Shown in pieces: positions 1 to 9,994 of a DNA stretch of 64,000 nt; the first letter of the stretch is position 1, and the number at the start of each line of letters is the position of its first letter. This DNA is from Larix kaempferi (Eukaryota > Streptophyta > Pinopsida > Pinales > Pinaceae). Position numbers and translations under genes: made by a program. The DNA lies in NCBI GenBank assembly GCA_027924585.1, contig BSBM01000252.1, positions 2,232,001-2,296,000 on the forward strand. Reading direction: 5' to 3'. Under the pieces are notes generated by a model that saw only the letters and a program-made list of their open reading frames with translations, had not been told where the DNA came from and did no database searches.

Positions 1-404
1 CCAATTTGGTGAAGTTTAGTGAGGGATCCTGTGAAGTCATCAAAAGCACTAGGACCAAATCGTTGCAAAAGTCTGGCCATTTTGTCTCTTCATGAGCCTT
101 GATACCATTGAAGAGCTTCCTGTTCCAAATGAAAGGATGCAAGTGGAACTTTGTTGACATCAAAAGTATTATGCAGACTGAAATATTGTTCTGCACGATA
201 GATCCATCCAGTTGGATCAATACCATTGAAGCGAGGAAAATCAAGCTTTGGACCACGAAAATTGCTGGAAGAAGAGAACCCATTGTTTGATGAAGACTCA
301 GATTATCGTTTGTTGTTCATAGCTGAATGTTCAAGATGGAGGCCGAGAAATTTTTCATCCATATCTTGGAGTTTAGCTTGGATGGCTACAAGTGGGCCTT
401 CCAT
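1..404 (-). pseudogene. Ty3/gypsy Gag fragment, decayed
   Basis: Reading the minus strand from an ATG at 404-402 gives one continuous frame to the window edge. It contains the classic plant Ty3/gypsy Gag block: a PKLDFPRFNG segment, then GWIYRAEQYF, then a stretch ending QWYQG. This is the N-terminal capsid part of a Retrotrans_gag-type protein, which would package element RNA in cytoplasmic particles. Two in-frame stops break it, TAA at 305-303 and TGA at 92-90, with no frameshift, so it is decayed rather than scrambled. The rest of gag and all of pol would lie left of position 1. The style of Gag fits an element primed by initiator-Met tRNA, which agrees with the degenerate PBS near 4600 on the same strand. 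Membership of the same element is inferred, because a foreign LTR fragment lies between them. Confidence 0.75.
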
Positions 405-1045
405 GGTTTATGCTCCTGCATGGGTGACAACCATAACCAGTTTTTTTTTTTCCAGACTGGAGTGGCTATGGCTCGGAAGGGATCTAGAACAGATAAATCT
501 ACAATGGCCCAGAAGTGAGCGGACATAGAGGGATTTGAAATGGCGCCGAATGGATTGAAAATAGCTAGATATGGAATGGCTTTCAAAATGGATCTGAACG
601 GCTGGATCTAAAATGGCGCAGCAGTGATCGACAACAGTTCAGCTGAAAATAGATATGGACCTCGAGTATGTGCGGCTTCCTAATAGTTCAGGGGTTTCAC
701 TCGGCTACCAATGCTATCTGACGGCTTTCGTATTGGGGAAGTACCCCTCACTCCATGGCTCAGGTAAAACTAAAAACTTCTTTGCCACAAACGACAGCTC
801 TTGGTTTACCTCACGGGTGGGAACTAGTCAATCAGGTAGAGGTCATTGCCCTTTTCGCTGGCAGGTCCTCTCAATGGGCCAGCTACTTCGGGGTTCTTGT
901 GGTACTCCTCACAATGCGTTTTAGGGCCTCTGCCCAAGTATTTCCCATAGTTAAGCGGAGAGGGATTATTCCCAAATCCGAACCCGCAACAGCTGCGAAA
1001 AGAAATTTGGCAGAAATTACACCCAACGAGGCCAAGAAAGTGCTT
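405..1045. other. Stretch without recognisable gene
   Basis: Short open frames occur on both strands but none has recognisable motifs. On the minus strand this is the leader upstream of the gag remnant, with repeated phrases around a GGATCTGAACGG-like motif at about 530-620. I see nothing else. Confidence 0.4.
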
Positions 1046-1430
1046 TGTTACCAGATGTGAAGCACCTGCAACAATTAATTAATAAGAATATGCAAAATAG
1101 AAGAAATGACAGAACTCATAATCACTTTTATATTGATCACAGGCCACTTCGAGGGGGAAATCTCCTATGAGCAAGCTCAATACAAATAACTTCACGGTGC
1201 CTTCATATGTCTCAACACACACTTATCTACTAAGTCTAGGTGCCAATACTATGGGTCAAAACCATGGACCACTACAAACTATGGATCAACAATACTATGG
1301 GCGACTTACAAAGCATATGCGCCAACAACAATAACACAAACTATTGATCAAAAAATACTACAGGATGAATTACAAAGCATATGCGTTCAACAACAATATA
1401 CTAACAAAGTAAAGACATGGGTTCCTAACA
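1046..1430 (-). mobile_element. Small LTR-like fragment, inverted relative of 39886-40306
   Basis: Read on the minus strand the segment starts TGTTAGGAACC (at 1430) and ends GGTAACA (at 1046), giving TGTTA/TAACA inverted ends typical of an LTR. The same sequence, clearly alignable along its length, occurs on the plus strand at 39886-40306. Shared landmarks are a GCATATGCTTTGTAAGTC-like phrase present twice, the phrase TAAGTGTGTGTTGAG, the phrase CCCCTCGAAGTGGCC, and ATCAATATAAAAGTGATTA near the end. No matching 5-bp target duplication flanks it (AAGCA versus GCTGT on the minus strand), so it is an LTR remnant rather than a clean solo LTR. Confidence 0.6.
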
Positions 1431-1521
1431 ACAGCTGACGCATCTATATTACATACGAATCTGGACATACGGGCATACATAATTACTCTTTGGGGTTCTG
1501 AATAATTCGAAGAACACCATG

Positions 1522-1737
1522 TTACAAACTCAGGAAAAGAGAGAACTTGGTCAAGGAAAAAAAAAAGAATGACGACCTAAAGATTCCATGTATATCCAGT
1601 CCTTGTTCATGCAAGGCTTCCAATCTCTTCTTCATTTCTGGAACCAGGAGCCGAATGCATGTGTCAAATACATCAGCGTCCCTATCTTCCAGGGCAACCT
1701 TAACCCTAGAACTGGTAGAAGCTTCCTCTTCTCCCAT
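1522..1737 (-). CDS. Small hypothetical ORF (71 aa)
   Basis: An ATG-started frame of 71 codons on the minus strand. The first 53 residues are acidic and basic in composition (MGEEEAS start, then a PEMKKRLEALHEQGLDIHG stretch that could form an amphipathic helix). The tail runs through an A/T homopolymer read as poly-Phe, which argues that the true coding part, if any, ends before it. No family is recognised. It lies between the LTR fragment at 1046-1430 and the unclassified ORFs at 2957-3822 on the same strand, so it may be a leader ORF of the left-hand Ty3/gypsy element. It could also be chance. Confidence 0.2.
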   Translation of the reverse strand: MGEEEASTSSRVKVALEDRDADVFDTCIRLLVPEMKKRLEALHEQGLDIHGIFRSSFFFFSLTKFSLFLSL

Positions 1738-2956
1738 CCTATGACTATAAAAGACTCATATTTTTTAGAGAATAGCAGTTACAGATCCTACCTGTCACTC
1801 TGGAAGCCCTGCATGCACCCTGTTGAAGGTTCGATCGCCTTCATCATCTACCACATGCCGAGAGACTTTTTGACTTCGACAGGTATTCGAAACAAATGTC
1901 AACCTTCACGGGCATTCTTCTATATATAATTGCATTTCCATAACCTCCGGTTTCTTTGGCCAACTGTCCTTTGATATTAATCGCTTAAACTCTCATGTGT
2001 TCACTTTCCGTTGTCGGATCTGACTTTCTCTTTACCCACTGATTTGACAACCCATCTATTTCCACCGTAGGATCATCTTGTTGGTTCTCATCTGGGCCAT
2101 TCATCTCAATTGGATGCGTCTACAGGGTAGTATCACATGCACCTAAAGAGCTTTTCCTCTATCACCTTTTTTCCATGTGACAGGCTTTGGAGTTGACACT
2201 TGTCGGGCAGGAAAGGTCCATCGCATCTACCCCGCCGCTATCTAGCGTGCTACTTCTTTATGTGACTATCCATGAGAACCGTCCATTTCTTCTCAAACGT
2301 GTATCCATTGTGAGTTCTCATGCTCTATTTAACTCTTAGATGATCCATCTGCTGGTGGGGTCCTCCCTATTATATCCTATGCATTTCCGACTTTCCATCA
2401 GTCGTTGATGCGTCTCTTCTTGCCATTCGAACCATAGATCTACCGAAAACTTATGCCTTTACTGTGGTGAATGAATCTGGACCCTTAGATCTCGAAGGTA
2501 TAACCTCCGCCGTAGATCCTTGCACCGGTCCCTACCATCGCATGCGCTCGATATGGCAATGTTCACTGCTCCTTTCTCCTTGCGATGCCCTTTTAAGATA
2601 ACACCTGTTTGGTGGGACCAAGCCCATCGCATCCGCCTTTTCCCTTTCTTCCTCATAACTTGGCCATGCGACTGTCCATTGAGAGTCGTAGATCTTACTT
2701 CCACTCTAGATCAATGGTGCCGACCTGTGCGACGCTTAGTATTTCATGACTTGCATACAAACTATAGGCTTTAGGGTATTCTCCGCTTGTCTTTAGCCAC
2801 TTTATTTTCCTATTAATACCTGGCCTTTGACATTAATCCATTTTTATTGTGCGTTGGACCCTTTCTAGCCCATTCTTTGTCATGTCCTAGCACCTGGCCA
2901 TCGAGGATGGGGATTACTTCAAGCGTCGATCAGGTAGTTTTCTGACCCTCCACCTT
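1738..2956. other. Non-coding, pyrimidine-rich stretch with degenerate GTAGATC-type repeats
   Basis: No supported gene. Degenerate phrases of the form CGTAGATC, CGTAGGATC or CATAGATC recur at about 2068, 2440, 2510 and 2690, and CATCGCATC-type phrases recur at about 2219, 2537 and 2627. This looks like an old decayed repeat. Open frames at 2459-2774 on both strands show no protein motif. Confidence 0.35.
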
Positions 2957-3406
2957 TCATATACATATTTTTATGCTACAAAAGAGCAAAAATATATAGG
3001 TGCTAACACCTTTGTCATAAATTGGTTCCAATGTATAGGAATCATGCTCTCGTTTAAAAATTGCATAACCTTCAGCAAGAGACAATTCAAGTTCCTCTTC
3101 CACCACATCAAGTGTTTGGATATCTTCAATTTTATCTTCAAACACATCAAGCACATTCAAATTTCTACATTTCTCATGATCCACCATGTCATGAGAATCC
3201 TCCAAACAATCTACCATTTGACAATCTGAAACATAGGAGGAAAAACAAGTATATTGCAACTTTTCAAGAAGTTGCTCATTTTGAATTGTGAACTGATGAT
3301 CATCCTCATTATTCTTCAAGTATGCATCATGTAACAATTCACTAAGCTCAAACAAATGGTTTCTATCAAAAAGAAAAGACATTAAATTACCTTTGATGTG
3401 GCACAT
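2957..3406 (-). CDS. Unclassified acidic ORF, downstream half
   Basis: A 149-codon minus-strand frame, strongly acidic, rich in Glu, Asp and Leu, with several Cys (CRNLNVLDVFEDK region) and a LSLAEGYAIFKREHD segment. The last 15 residues are hydrophobic and probably beyond the real end. It starts 25 bp inside the end of the ORF at 3382-3822 in another frame, so the two may be one gene broken by a frameshift, or two exons: the overlap holds a GTAATT that could act as a splice donor. I do not recognise the family. On the same strand as the LTR at 4618-6613 and its PBS, it sits where an extra leader ORF of that retroelement would be. Function unknown. Confidence 0.35.
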   Translation of the reverse strand: MCHIKGNLMSFLFDRNHLFELSELLHDAYLKNNEDDHQFTIQNEQLLEKLQYTCFSSYVSDCQMVDCLEDSHDMVDHEKCRNLNVLDVFEDKIEDIQTLDVVEEELELSLAEGYAIFKREHDSYTLEPIYDKGVSTYIFLLFCSIKICI

Positions 3407-3822
3407 TGCTCTTTGAATCTTTCCATGTCTTCAAGGAAGGATGTTTCCTCCAATGAAGTAGCTCTCCAACAAGAATTTGACACCAATTCTTGAGTGTCAT
3501 GGAGAATGCTAAGGGACTCTTCGATCTTCTTTTCATTCATATTTAATGAACCTTCAAGAAAATTAGGCTCTTGCAAATGAATCTCCTCATCTTCTTCATT
3601 TTTGCTTCGACCAACTTCATGAAGCTCAAGTGGTGATGGGGAAGTTGATCTTGGTTCTTCTTCAACTGCTACAAGGTCTTCATTATCATGCTTAATGGAA
3701 CTTGTTCTTGCAACAACACTTTCAAAAGTGATCTGTATGTCACCAACACAGAGGTGTGAGCACCCATCAGTAGGTACTCCTTCATAGTTTAAGCATCCAT
3801 CAGTAGATGCTCTTTGGTTCAT
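3382..3822 (-). CDS. Unclassified acidic ORF, upstream half
   Basis: A 146-codon minus-strand frame beginning MNQRASTDG. It contains two imperfect copies of an (S/P)TDGC-type phrase within the first 22 residues, then a Glu/Ser-rich region and a possible amphipathic segment around ERFKEQC near the end. Just upstream the frame is closed by a TAG inside the right-hand end of the MITE-like element at 3855-4108, so that insertion may have cut off the original start. The ORF at 4239-4481 could be the lost upstream part. No domain is recognised. Low complexity makes chance homology easy, so I give no function. Confidence 0.35.
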   Translation of the reverse strand: MNQRASTDGCLNYEGVPTDGCSHLCVGDIQITFESVVARTSSIKHDNEDLVAVEEEPRSTSPSPLELHEVGRSKNEEDEEIHLQEPNFLEGSLNMNEKKIEESLSILHDTQELVSNSCWRATSLEETSFLEDMERFKEQCATSKVI

Positions 3823-3854
3823 GTCTAAGCTAGAAGGTGTCTCGAAAAGAGTAA

Positions 3855-4108
3855 GCTAAACTCTAGAGCATTTGCACCAAGAATACGACGATTTTTCCTG
3901 CAAAAATCCGACTGAAATTGCTTAAATGACAGTTTTGGGTTACTAGAACTGCATAATCAGGGTGCCCCAGGGGTAATCGAGGTCGTTGAATCCATCCCTG
4001 CAACCAAAATTGCAATTCAAGCAAACCAAATTGCAGTTTCAGCAATTTCCCCTTCGCCGGATTCCAGTGAAAATCGTCGGTAAAGGTGCATTCGGTCTAG
4101 AGTTTAGC
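3855..4108. mobile_element. MITE-like element with long imperfect terminal inverted repeats
   Basis: GCTAAACTCTAG at 3855-3866 is repeated exactly inverted at 4097-4108. The similarity continues inward for about 50 bp on each side: GCA(C)C, a CGACGATTTT block and an AATCCG block align in the same order after inversion, with a few small gaps. The interior of about 150 bp has no coding potential beyond a chance frame. A clean target-site duplication is not visible, so the superfamily is not assigned. Confidence 0.55.
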
Positions 4109-4238
4109 CCATTCCTATCTCGAAATGATCTTCCATATTTTCAATAGAATCTTCTTCATGCTCTTGTGATGTGTCTTCCTTTTGATCCTACAAGCAAGCT
4201 GATGCATTTTGTCCCTTTTTTTCCTAAGTATCAATATC

Positions 4239-4481
4239 TTAGGACTCTCTATTTTGAAATGGATTCTTATTACCTTCCTTCATCTTCAGCTTGTTTTTGA
4301 TAATGAGGTATTCATAAAATAATATAGTGTTTCTAAAACCTTCACTCAAATTTTTCCATTCGAGATGAAATTCTTCCACATATTTGGATTCAATAAATTT
4401 TGGTATAGTAGGACTTGGTGTTCTCTGAAATTCATTTGCTTTATTATGGGGTCCCGTGCCTGAGAAAATATGCTCACCCAT
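4239..4481 (-). CDS. Small hypothetical ORF (80 aa)
   Basis: An 80-codon minus-strand frame starting MGEHIFSGTG, with a mixed hydrophobic and charged core (EWKNLSEGFRNTILFYEYL) and a Lys-rich tail. It lies about 120 bp downstream of the PBS at 4600-4611 on the same strand, the position of a first ORF in a retroelement leader. The MITE-like element separates it from the acidic ORF at 3382-3822, so the three frames may be parts of one decayed gene. No family is recognised. Confidence 0.25.
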   Translation of the reverse strand: MGEHIFSGTGPHNKANEFQRTPSPTIPKFIESKYVEEFHLEWKNLSEGFRNTILFYEYLIIKNKLKMKEGNKNPFQNRES

Positions 4482-4599
4482 TGGCTTATTTTCCTCACTT
4501 TTTCCTATTCAACAAAAACACTTTTGGTTTCAATATCTAATGGTGGTCCCTGAATTATTGTCCTCGTGAATATCAGACCACATAAGGTTCCAGGATCAT

Positions 4600-4611
4600 G
4601 CCCTAATACCA
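4600..4611 (-). other. Degenerate primer-binding site, initiator-Met type
   Basis: On the minus strand TGGTATTAGGGC matches the canonical plant initiator-Met PBS TGGTATCAGAGC at 10 of 12 positions. It lies 6 nt inside the LTR edge at 4618, which is where a PBS should be. Confidence 0.6.
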
Positions 4612-4617
4612 CTATAA

Positions 4618-6613
4618 TGTCCCTTGTTAGGAATTTTATTAAAATGACAAATTTTCACTTATTTCCCTAGTTCGACCTTTGACTAGTTTGGAGCTCTATG
4701 TCTCCAAATTGCTCCAATTGATCCCAAATATTATGAGAAGGTATATGTATGATTTTAGAACATAAATATATGTTTCACGGATGCTTTTGTACCTTTAAAA
4801 TACTTCTGCAAATCCTCTTTCAGTTCTGGCTAATGTAGGGAACTTTACTAGTAATTTCCCTTTGACTAGTATTGGTCTCTAGCTCTCAAATTGGCTAAAA
4901 ATTCCTTCAAATATTCAAAGAAGGTTTATGAATGATATTAGGAATTTAATATGATGTTAAGGTATGAGATATGGCCACCAAAATACATCTTCAAACTCTC
5001 TTATGATTCTGGGCCAAGTATGCAATTTTACTAGTAATTTGGGGTTCAAATCCCACTGGGTAAGTACTAAAAATATCTTCTCAAATACCTCCAAACCCAC
5101 TCAAATTTATGAACAGAGGTAGGGGATTTCTCAAGTATGTTATTAATGTCCCAAATGAACCATTAATTAGTTATTAATTCTGTTTCATACCTCTCCCAAA
5201 CAACAGCAAAAATCACTAGTTCGGCCCTTGGGGAAATGGCACCAAATCTTCTCCAAATGTAAATAAATTGAGTAAAATAACTTCAAATGCTTGAGAAATG
5301 AAAATGAAACTTGTATGGTACATAAATATACAACCATCAATATTTTACTTATCCATTCGAAACCATCAACATTACATTGGTTCACAACAAGGTAGTGGGG
5401 AAATGGCACCATTCTTTCATTAAAAATGAGATTTATACATTTCTACTTGGAATTTCATCCTGAAAATTTATGGATATGAATAACATAGTATTTAATTCAT
5501 ATTAAAAAATGAATGGGGCATTATAATCTCCCCCAAAGAATACAATAGCTCACCAAAAATGCCCTCCCCTAAGGATCAAGAATATGCCATCAAAACTGGA
5601 AATGGTTGGAGTGAGATTCAATAGAAGAAACCATGAGCTTCCCTGTTGCTTACACCTGAAAATAAAGACTCCATTAAAGCTCCAAATGAAAGGTTTGAAT
5701 GGCCTTTCTAATTACCAACTCGGATGGGAATATTTCACCCTCGAAATTGGCTAAGGCAAGAAACTAGTCATCCACTAGCTCTCCCTCTTCACAAATGCAA
5801 TTGCAAATTCTATAAATGATCAAAATCCAGTTTCATTATTTGTTATTGAAATTTATAAACTTCTAATGTCCTCCATGGGTCGAATTCCTTCCAACGGACT
5901 CATTCCAACTCAAGTTGGGAAGAGATTCTAAAGAACACCACTTGTACAACAATTCCTAGTCTCCCACTTCCACCAAATCACATGTGGAAGCATCTTAGCT
6001 TCCCTAAATCCCTTGAGCGCCCTCTTGGAGGATAGTGTTAGCCATGACATGTCATATATGTCATATGTCAGCCTTCAGGTCTGATTTTTGTCATAGGTGT
6101 CATAACATCTTCATCATTGTTGTCATAGATTTAGGGAATCTAGCCCAAGTGTCTCACTAGCTCCAAATTGCCTCTTCCTCTTCCATGGGAGTTACTATTC
6201 CTCTACATTTCAACCTTGGATGAGTCATGCAATGAATAATACCTTTTTAACTCCCCCAAGAATGTTACCATTCACCTTGAATTCGAATTGGTGAGATAAT
6301 GATGCCAAGTGTAGTGGGAAAATCTAGCCATATGTGGGTCACCCTTCCTCCATGTGTCTTCATGATCAAATGCCACTTTGATTTTCACTTGTATATATTT
6401 ATTTATCTCCTTTATTAAATATTTATTCCATTCTAATGTTCAAACATCATTTATTATTCCCCTTATTCCAAATCCCAAAGCTTCCACCCCAAACCTAGGA
6501 AGCTAGTAATTTTCCTCCTTGGTAATTATTTGACCCTTAGCATCAATTTGACAAACTCTAATGAATATGTCCAATGTGCTTAGGCCATTGTGACCCAATG
6601 CCAATTTGGGACA
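4618..6613 (-). mobile_element. Long LTR (about 2 kb) of a minus-strand Ty3/gypsy element
   Basis: Read on the minus strand the segment begins TGTCCC at 6613 and ends GGGACA at 4618, a perfect 6-bp inverted terminus with TG...CA ends. The degenerate PBS follows immediately, so this is a 5' LTR and the element body extends toward position 1. The bases next to the two ends (TATAA and TGACA) do not match, as expected when the partner LTR lies elsewhere. The interior of about 2 kb is A/T-rich with no supported gene. The GGGACATTATAA junction and the PBS are the main evidence. Confidence 0.6.
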
Positions 6614-6992
6614 TGACAGGCTCCTTGATGTTTTTTTTGTATAGTAGGGTGCTGAGGGCACTTATGACATTTTTATGACGATATGGTATATATATATGCA
6701 CATGGATGCATTTTTTTTGATAAAGTCTTGTATGCACGTGGATGCACAATTTGGTGTTTGGTTGTATTTTGTTGCACATGGATGCAATTGTTATGTTGTT
6801 TATATGCACGTGGATGCACTTGTTATGATGATGAGATGCATGTGGATGCAGTATTATAATGGATTCTTTTTGTTGTTTTTATGGTTTTAGATCCCTAAAT
6901 GATGTGATGATGATGGTTAATTCCCTACATGGTTTGGGTGATGTTCCAGTCTAGAATGTTGTTAGCCATTTGATCTACCACACTATTTTGAT
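6614..6992. repeat. Spaced TGCACGTGGATGCA repeats
   Basis: Five copies of a 14-bp near-palindromic motif, TGCA(C/T)(A/G)TGGATGCA, sit at 6697-6710, 6733-6746, 6773-6786, 6805-6818 and 6837-6850, spaced 32-40 bp apart with unrelated A/T-rich sequence between. Copies 2 and 4 contain the CACGTG-like core GCACGTGG. The rest of the stretch holds no gene. Confidence 0.6.
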
Positions 6993-7757
6993 TTAGTCAA
7001 TAAATAGTGTGGGCCAATAGTATCTTGCATGGATAACCTTTTGTGTGGTGGCCATTCCAAAGAAATGGCCACCACAGTGTCCGCTATGACAGTCGTTGAG
7101 AACTTGTTCTGCTTCGTCTCGTGTGAGGCAACTTTGTAATATGGTATCAACACCACGTTGATATAGGACATTTCCTAGGAGAAGATAATAAGAGGCATGG
7201 TGACGGATGCGATGGCATCCATCGCGGTCAATATCGGGTTGAAACTTTTTCATACGGAGGTATAACAAAATGTCACCGTACCAGGCATCGTCTGACGAGA
7301 TGATAAACAAATGGTCATCAGGTAAATTAGTGATGATCGAGGGTGACAGTGAGAGAGATGGTAAATCCGTCATGAGCTGGGAAAGCACGAGGGATTTAGT
7401 ACTCTTGGGGGTTGTGAATTTCAGGTTATACTCTTGTAGGATAATGACCCATTTAGCAGTGAGGCTTTGAAGAAGGCGATGGTTCAAGAGATAGACCAAG
7501 GGGTTGAAGTCTGCGACAACTGTAGTGTGACTCATAAGGATGTCGTGTTGCAAATTTTGCACTGAAAAGACAAGGGCGAGGGCCAGTTTCTCTTGATTTG
7601 GGTAATATAGTGGTGGGCCTGATAAGGTCTGGCTCACATAGTAAATGACATGCTCTTGTTGACCAGAATCTTCTTGAATGAGGACCCCTGAAATGGCATA
7701 ATCGAATGATGAGACATAAAGGATGAAGTCCTTTGATAAGTCCAGAGGGGAGATCAA
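6993..7757 (-). pseudogene. Tat/Athila-like RNase H and integrase N-terminus, truncated
   Basis: A 254-codon open frame on the minus strand. Residues 1-130 are a Ty3/gypsy RNase H domain, with FILYVSSFDYAISGVLIQED at the start, YPNQEKLALALVF in the middle and a VADFNPLVYLL strand. Residues about 210-250 are the integrase zinc-binding start: a CHSGHCGGHFFGMATTQKV stretch followed by YYWPTLF. The chain stops right there, so the catalytic DDE core of integrase is missing, by truncation at about 6993. In the complete enzyme RNase H degrades the RNA strand during reverse transcription, and integrase inserts the cDNA in the nucleus. It follows the decayed reverse transcriptase at 7754-8690. Confidence 0.8.
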
Positions 7758-8690
7758 TGGGGCATGTGTGAGAGATTTATTAAGGTCCGTGAAACACCTG
7801 ATGCTTGGTCATCCCAAACAAAAGAGATGTGGGTACGGAGCAAACGAAGGAAACCATGAACTATTGTGGCATAATCAGGGACGAACCAACGGAGAAAATT
7901 GGTTTTCCCTTGAAGGCTCTGTAACTGTCGTAGTGTACATGTTGATGGGAGATCTAGGATGGATTGGACTTTTAATGGATACACAACAATTCCTTTCTAG
8001 GAAACGATGAAACCTAACAACCGGACTCTTGAAACACAGAATACACACTTGAGTGGGTTCAAGCGGATTGTATACTTGTGATAACGCAAAAAGACTTTCT
8101 GGAGGTCATTCAGGTGGTCAGACAATTTCTTGGATCGAGCCGTGAGATCGTCGAGGTATACCAAGATGATATGAACCAAGTCGTGAAAACAATAATTCAT
8201 GGCCCGTTGGAAAGTGGCACCAACATTTTTGAGATCGAAAGGCATAACACGGTAGGCAAAGGTGCCCCATGGGGTGGTGAAGAAAGTTTTGTATTGATCT
8301 TCTTTACGGATCTAAATTTGATTGTACCCAAAGAAACCATCCATGAAAGATAGTGTCTCATGCCCCGCGCATGCATCAATGAGTTGGTCAATGAATGGCG
8401 TGGGGAAGTTGTCTTTGGTACAAGCGAAATTGAGGTCACAAAAATCGGTGCAGATGTGGATAGTGCCTTGTTTTTTATTGATGGGTACGGGATTGGATAC
8501 CTAGGTAGTGTAGGTGATAAGATAAATGAATCCTGCTTTACAAAAATTTTCAATATTGGCTTTGACAGAGGAGAGCTTGGATGGGTGAATGGGTCTCTGC
8601 TTTTGGAGGACCAGTGGGACATCTTACTAGGTGTCAATGTGGTGGTTGAAAATGGCAGGGTCTAAACCCAACATCTCAGTGTAGGACCAG
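7754..8690 (-). pseudogene. Tat/Athila-like reverse transcriptase, decayed
   Basis: Fragments of one reverse transcriptase lie in order on the minus strand across several frame changes and stops. Seen are a region that retains TPWGTFAYRVMPF, then GATFQRAMNYCFHDL, then the catalytic block VYLDD, then LNPLKCVFCV with LLGFIVS, and finally LRQLQSLQGKTNFLRWFVPDYA. This order (template-binding fingers, palm with the two catalytic Asp, thumb, connection) is that of Ty3/gypsy enzymes. The PWGTFAYRVMPF and VYLDD wording is typical of the Tat/Athila branch rather than chromoviruses. Stops and frameshifts make it non-functional. Its upstream neighbour is the conserved pre-RT linker at 8627-9091. Confidence 0.8.
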
Positions 8691-9091
8691 GCGAAGATGT
8701 CCCGAAACTCTTGGAGGTATTTCTTGTACTCCCCGATTTCATACTCAATACATGAAGAACCTAAGGTAATGAGCTCAGGTTGGACACCTGGGTGAGAGAT
8801 ATCGACTTGTATAGTGGGTGAAATTTTTTCCATATTTCCTTCCTCAAAGGCATCGGGAGTTGGGATTGGATCTTTAAACCAGTCAACCTTGGAAGAAAGG
8901 AAATATTTGGACTCTACAATGAACGGGGTTTCCGTGGATGTGGTAGACTCTTCGGGAATGAAATACAAGCGATGGTGCATGTCATCCAAGGGGTACTCAG
9001 GTGTGGTAAGTGCTTTGAGGATTTCTTCATCACTATGGAAGCACTGTTTTGTCAAGTCGGTGGACTGGGGTGCACTGGCAGTGGATATCAT
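8627..9091 (-). pseudogene. Tat-like pol linker between protease region and reverse transcriptase
   Basis: A 154-codon frame on the minus strand. The C-terminal 40 residues carry YLQEFRDIFAWSYTEMLGLD followed by PAIFNHHI, the well-known block just before the reverse transcriptase core in Tat/Athila elements. The N-terminal 100 residues are acidic and poorly conserved, with an LYFIPEEST segment. The frame overlaps the reverse transcriptase remnants by tens of bases and is broken from them by frameshift. It supports the lineage call and places the start of the RT domain at about 8690. Confidence 0.75.
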
Positions 9092-9220
9092 GTAGATGGT
9101 ATTAATTTCTTTTGAGGAGGAGGATATTCGGGGATGAATTTATTCAATGGTAGGAGGGGACATCTCTAGATTAGAATGAATTAGTTCATAGAGATCTGCT
9201 CTGTATTCTGAGAGATCGGG

Positions 9221-9845
9221 GCAGTGATGCGAGTAATGGCTATAAATATTGCATATTTCACAGGGGTGATTGGTATGCAGTTATTTATCATGGGGCTTAA
9301 GGGAAGGGTCAAATTTGATGACCGGGATGTTGGGATCATCATCTAGTGTTTGCATGTGTTCTTGAATTGCTGGTAGTTGGGGACATTGATGGGTAGCATG
9401 GCCCAAATCGTCACACAAATAGCATTTGGGGGGGGCACAGAATGTTGGAGGATTATTTGCTGGATTTGGTGCAAGTGGGTCAGTGTAAGTTTGTGGCCCC
9501 CTACCCCCACTGTGGCGAGGTGGAGGTTGTGTACTACCCGATGTGGATGCGGTGGATACCCCTGGAGGTGGGCGGTTGGTCACAGTAATAGGTTGGACCA
9601 GCTGTAAAATGACATTTGGAATCCGGGGGGTAGTTGGGGTGGGTAGGTACCACACAGGTAGTCCTAACATCAACCCAAGAAGATTTAAAGTAGCCATTAC
9701 TCGGGTGCTGACTGTTCCCGAAGGAGGAAAAAGGAACGGGATAGTGTGGATTGGTGTGGCTCCAACATGAATGGGCACTGACGGTGTTTGTGGTAATAAA
9801 GGGGGCTGTGAGTTGGGCGACTGTGTACTCTATGAGAGGGTGCAC
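9221..9845 (-). pseudogene. Gag-like module with two zinc knuckles, located between protease and RT
   Basis: On the minus strand a frame at 9778-9281 contains the motif MATLNLLGLMLGLPVW, a Pro/Thr-rich linker, and a zinc knuckle CYLCDDLGHATHQC (9424-9383, CX2CX4HX4C). Just after its stop another knuckle, CEICNIYSHYSHHC, reads at 9262-9221. Zinc knuckles bind the element's RNA during packaging and normally end Gag, before protease. The related intact element at 44880-47810 has the same MATLN...LPVW motif followed by knuckles and then protease. Here the module comes after the protease remnant (9995-10450) and before RT, so it is out of order. Either the lineage has an unusual layout or two copies were fused. 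Confidence 0.65.
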
Positions 9846-9994
9846 AAATCATATATCTCATCTGACCTCGAAGGGGGTGGAATGGATAGGAAAGTGGAAG
9901 TCATGGGTGTATCGGAGTATAACCCTGGTCTGACTGTGGAGAACAACGATGTAGGTGTGTTGTGGACGGGTTGTTCAACCATGGGGAGAACATT

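Noticed and set aside
2459-2774. Overlapping frames of about 80 codons on both strands
   Set aside because: Decayed repeat sequence, no motif on either strand.
4618-6613. Reading the 2-kb LTR as a solo LTR
   Set aside because: The flanking pentamers TATAA and TGACA do not match, and a PBS-like sequence follows on the inner side, so it is the 5' LTR of a longer element.
8197-8637. 146-codon minus-strand frame across the RT region
   Set aside because: It is a shifted frame; the RT motifs (TPWGTFAYRVMPF and others) read in another frame of the same strand.
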